From NCBI RefSeq assembly GCF_034377145.1, contig NZ_CP139707.1, positions 2,802,501 to 2,866,500 of the forward strand: 64,000 nt of DNA, given 5' to 3'. The notes beneath the pieces are model-generated. The model saw only the letters and a program-made list of their open reading frames with translations. It had not been told where the DNA came from and searched no databases. The DNA comes from Sulfitobacter sp. OXR-159. Its GTDB lineage: Bacteria; Pseudomonadota; Alphaproteobacteria; Rhodobacterales; Rhodobacteraceae. Positions within the stretch are counted from its first letter, which is position 1; the number at the start of each line of letters is the position of its first letter. The position numbers and the translations under genes are program-made. Shown in pieces: positions 61,432-64,000 of this stretch.

Positions 61432-62363
61432 CAGGAAGCCCCCCGCAGGCGCGGATCAAGCACAGCGTTCAGAATGTCGGCCAATGTGGTCAGAACGACG
61501 TAGAGCAGCGATAGGATCAGGATAATGGCCTGCATCACCGGCAGGTCACTGCGCAGCAGCGATTCCCAAGCCAGCCGCCCCAGCCCGTTCAGCGCAAAAA
61601 CGCTCTCGATCACGATGGACCCGGACAGAAGCTGGCCCAGTTGCACGGCCGCCAGCGATACCAGCGGCAGCACCGCGTTGCGCAGCGCGTGGCGTGAAAT
61701 CACCAAGTGCATTGGCAGCCCTTTGGCTTTGGCCGCTCGGACGTACTCTGTGGCCAGCACATCGATCATGCCCGAGCGGGTGATCCGCATAAGTTCTGGG
61801 ATGGCGTAATAGCTCAGAACGATCACCGGCAGGATATAGCCCCGCCAGGTGTCCGCACCTGAAATCGGCACCATGCCGTACCAGACACCGAAGACGACGA
61901 TGGCCATGAGCCCCAGTCAGAAGCTCGGGATCGCCTGTCCCGAGACGGCGATCACCAGCGCGAGGCGGTCAATCCAGCCATTCGGCCGCAGCGCCGCCGC
62001 GACGCCCAAGGGCACGGCGATCACCAAGGCAACGATGAAGGAGACGAACCCCAACGTCAGGGTGACGCCGACACGGTTGCCGATGATCTCGGTCACCGGC
62101 ACGTTGAAATAAATGCTCTGCCCCAGATTTCCGGTCAGCGCGCTGCCAATCCAATCGAGATATTGCACAATCAGCGGCCTATCGAAGCCATAGGCGATAC
62201 GGACCGCCTCGGCGTCCTCAGCCCTGCCGCCGGAGCCCGCGATGGCAATCGCCGGGTCGCCCGACAGGAACATCAGCCCGAAGCTCAGCGCTGAAACGGT
62301 CAAACAGACCAGCAGCGCCACGGCCAAGCGTTTGGAGATGAAAGAGAGCATCGGTCTTTCCAT
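61431..62363 (-). pseudogene. ABC transporter permease (DppB type) interrupted by in-frame TGA
   Basis: Reads as one 310-codon DppB-type permease in a single frame, except for TGA at 61917-61919. The interruption gives AVSGQAIPSF, stop, LGLMAIVVFGVWYGM. The family has a Trp (TGG) at this place (PxFWxGL), so a single G-to-A change or base-call error is likely. Both halves are otherwise well preserved (SGDPAIAIAGSGG; RAAKAKGLPMHLVISRHALRNAVLPLV). If real, the transporter is inactive unless the stop is read through. An ATG at 62351 with GGAAAG upstream is an alternative start. Confidence 0.87.
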
Positions 62364-62369
62364 TAATAG

Positions 62370-62402
62370 GGGCCGGACAGTGGGGAGCGGTCCGCCCGGC
62401 CC
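62370..62402 (-). promoter_or_regulatory. Intercistronic hairpin between binding-protein and permease genes
   Basis: Arms GGGCCGG (62370-62376) and CCGGCCC (62396-62402) with internal partial pairing, in the 60-bp gap after the binding-protein gene. It matches the position of hairpins in the other two ABC operons of the window. Confidence 0.5.
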
Positions 62403-62423
62403 TGTTCCGCAGGAGGGGTCAGC

Positions 62424-63956
62424 CTATTTCCAGCTGGCCGCCCACCAACGGGCGAACTCGTCGGGGTGCGGGGTGAAGTTCAGATCGTTGGACAGCCCGT
62501 AGTCGACGTTGAAGTTGTACATCGGCATCCAATAGGCCTCGTCCGCGACCTTCTTGACGGCCTTGGCGTAGTTCTCGGCGCGCACCTCGCGGTCGGATGC
62601 GGTATCGGCCTCGGTCAGCCATTCAGCCAGTTCGGCGTCCTGCACAAGATCGTCCGCGCCGCCGCCAAAGAAGTTCGACAGGATAAACGCCGTGTCGCCA
62701 ATGCCGTAGCTGCCCCAGTTCGAAAAGAACGCCGGAAGCTCTTTGGCGCGCCACTTGCCGATACCCGAGGAATATTGCTGTTCGTTCAACTCCAGCGTCA
62801 CGCCGACATTCGCGAGGTCCGCAGCCACAGCCTCGGCCGTCGGGCGGGGCATGGCGGCAAACACCATTTCCATCTCGAAGCCGTCTTCATAGCCTGCTTC
62901 GGCCAACAGAGCCTTGGCTTTCTCCGGGTCGTATTCATAGGCCGCAACGTCCTGCGCGCACCCGAATTGGGCCGGGTTGCAGGGGGTATTCAGCACCTCG
63001 GAGGCGCCGCCCGCGAAAGCTTCGACAATCGCGTCTCGGTTGGTGGCATGGATTAGCGCCTGACGTACCTTCTTGTCGGCAATCGGCGTGTCGCCTGCCA
63101 TCGCTTCTGGAGCAAAACCCACATATCCGATGCGCATGATCGGCGCGCTGATGATTTGAACCCGGCCTTCCAGACGCGACGCCTGATCCGGGGGAATGCG
63201 CCAGATCCAGTCAAGCGAGCCCGACATCAGCTCGGCATACTGGGTGTTCATTTCGGGGATGGTACGGACGGTGATCTTGTCGATGGTCGCGCCACCCTTG
63301 GGGCTGCCGGCGTAGTGATCTTCGAACCGCTCCATCTCGTATCGAATGCCCGGCTCTTGGCTCACCAGCTTGTACGGCCCGGTGCCGATCGGCGTGGCGG
63401 CTATCCCGGCAGACCCGTTTTCAGCAAAGAACTCATGCGGGTAGATCGGAAGCGCATCGGCCAGCATCTCGACCGCGCCGGCAAAGGGCTTGGACATATT
63501 GATGCGCACCTTGTAATCGCCCAGCATCTCGACGTTGTCGATCCAGTCGACCGAAATCGAATAGCGGGTGCCGTATTCCGGGGTGATCACGGTGTTGAGC
63601 GTTTCGACCACGTCGGCGGCGGTGAAATCGGCGCCATTGTGGAACTTCACACCCTGACGCAGAGTGAACTCCATCGTCAGCGGGCCGGTGAATTCCCAAG
63701 ATTCTGCCAAGGCGGGCACGATCTCTCCCGTGTCGAGGTTCTTGTAAAGCAACCCGTCATAGATGTGCCGCGCGAGGATCAGGCCCTGACGACCGGCGAT
63801 CTTATAGGTGTCAAGCGGCTCGGGTTCGGCGGCGAAGGCCACGTTGAGCGTATTGGATGCCTTGTCGGCCAATGCAGGCGTGCCCAGTATCAGCGCTGTG
63901 CTGGCGGCAAGCGCCGCCATCCCGGTGAAACGTTTTCTAGATACAGTTTGAATCAT
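62424..63956 (-). CDS. ABC transporter substrate-binding protein, family 5
   Basis: 510 residues. The signal peptide runs to about residue 30 (MAALAASTALILGTPALADK). Then follow NTLNVAFAAEPEPLDTYKIAG and the SBP_bac_5 signature MEFTLRQGVKFHNGADFTAADVVETL. A pair of Cys (NTPCNPAQFGCAQD) may form a disulfide in the ligand domain. It is the first gene of the third ABC operon. The ligand is unknown; the location next to the purine cluster is suggestive but not evidence. Confidence 0.92.
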   Translation of the reverse strand: MIQTVSRKRFTGMAALAASTALILGTPALADKASNTLNVAFAAEPEPLDTYKIAGRQGLILARHIYDGLLYKNLDTGEIVPALAESWEFTGPLTMEFTLRQGVKFHNGADFTAADVVETLNTVITPEYGTRYSISVDWIDNVEMLGDYKVRINMSKPFAGAVEMLADALPIYPHEFFAENGSAGIAATPIGTGPYKLVSQEPGIRYEMERFEDHYAGSPKGGATIDKITVRTIPEMNTQYAELMSGSLDWIWRIPPDQASRLEGRVQIISAPIMRIGYVGFAPEAMAGDTPIADKKVRQALIHATNRDAIVEAFAGGASEVLNTPCNPAQFGCAQDVAAYEYDPEKAKALLAEAGYEDGFEMEMVFAAMPRPTAEAVAADLANVGVTLELNEQQYSSGIGKWRAKELPAFFSNWGSYGIGDTAFILSNFFGGGADDLVQDAELAEWLTEADTASDREVRAENYAKAVKKVADEAYWMPMYNFNVDYGLSNDLNFTPHPDEFARWWAASWK

Positions 63957-64000
63957 GGGTCTCTCTGTCGGTTGAGTGAAGTGAAGAAAGGTGGTGCCGG

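Noticed and set aside
61431-62363. TGA decoded as Trp or selenocysteine
   Set aside because: TGA ends many genes here and TGG encodes Trp; no SECIS-like context was noticed and the site is structurally a Trp in a permease.
1-64000. CRISPR arrays, tRNA/rRNA genes, IS elements, prophage or conjugation genes
   Set aside because: No spaced direct repeats, transposase or integrase motifs, or RNA gene sequences were recognised anywhere in the window by eye.

Overview
The window looks like chromosomal or large-replicon DNA of an alphaproteobacterium of the Rhodobacterales (Roseobacter group or close kin). The basis is the GC-rich coding, the abundance of peptide-type ABC and TRAP transporters, a complete beta-hydroxyaspartate cycle (BHAC) operon of the bhcR-bhcABCD type, and a membrane-bound PuuD-type urate hydroxylase. 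This is inference from gene content; no rRNA, tRNA, replication gene, IS element or CRISPR array was seen.

Region 1 (46-18212) is a catabolic island. Two peptide/opine-type ABC transporters (832-5896 and 13145-18212, minus strand) flank a plus-strand operon: HDAC-family amidohydrolase (frameshifted), ThDP enzyme, M20 deacylase, hydroxylysine-kinase-like phosphotransferase and class-III PLP enzyme of the phospho-lyase type. A GntR/FCD regulator with a 17-bp palindrome sits at the divergent junction. The set suggests uptake, deacylation, phosphorylation and phospho-lyase cleavage of a hydroxylated or acylated amine or amino acid; the substrate is unknown.

Region 2 (19104-28037) is a copper-handling island: CsoR-type repressor with a recognisable operator, DUF305 protein, small secreted and lipoproteins, CusC/TolC-like outer-membrane factor, two multicopper oxidases, a cupredoxin-CusF fusion, a membrane-anchored LuxR-type regulator, a small ion channel and a cytochrome c.

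Region 3 (28138-34834) has a sulfatase/phosphonate-hydrolase-like enzyme with a TAXI-type TRAP transporter and IclR regulator, then the debris of a homogentisate locus (truncated marR, truncated hmgA) next to an intact maiA.

Region 4 (35099-58477) is the most striking. It encodes nearly all of purine degradation: guanine deaminase GuaD, xanthine dehydrogenase XdhABC, urate hydroxylase PuuD, UraH, a PuuE-UraD fusion, AllE, AllA and two purine permeases. Embedded in it is the whole BHAC (bhcR, bhcABCD), followed by an AmiS/UreI-type urea channel and a GAPDH-family gene. Guanine or xanthine would be converted to glyoxylate plus urea; glyoxylate would then be assimilated to oxaloacetate without carbon loss. 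Only the allantoate amidohydrolase step is missing from the window. Twin LysR regulators and shared promoter motifs point to common control.

Region 5 (58638-63956) is a third peptide-type ABC operon, whose first permease gene carries an in-frame TGA in place of an expected Trp codon.
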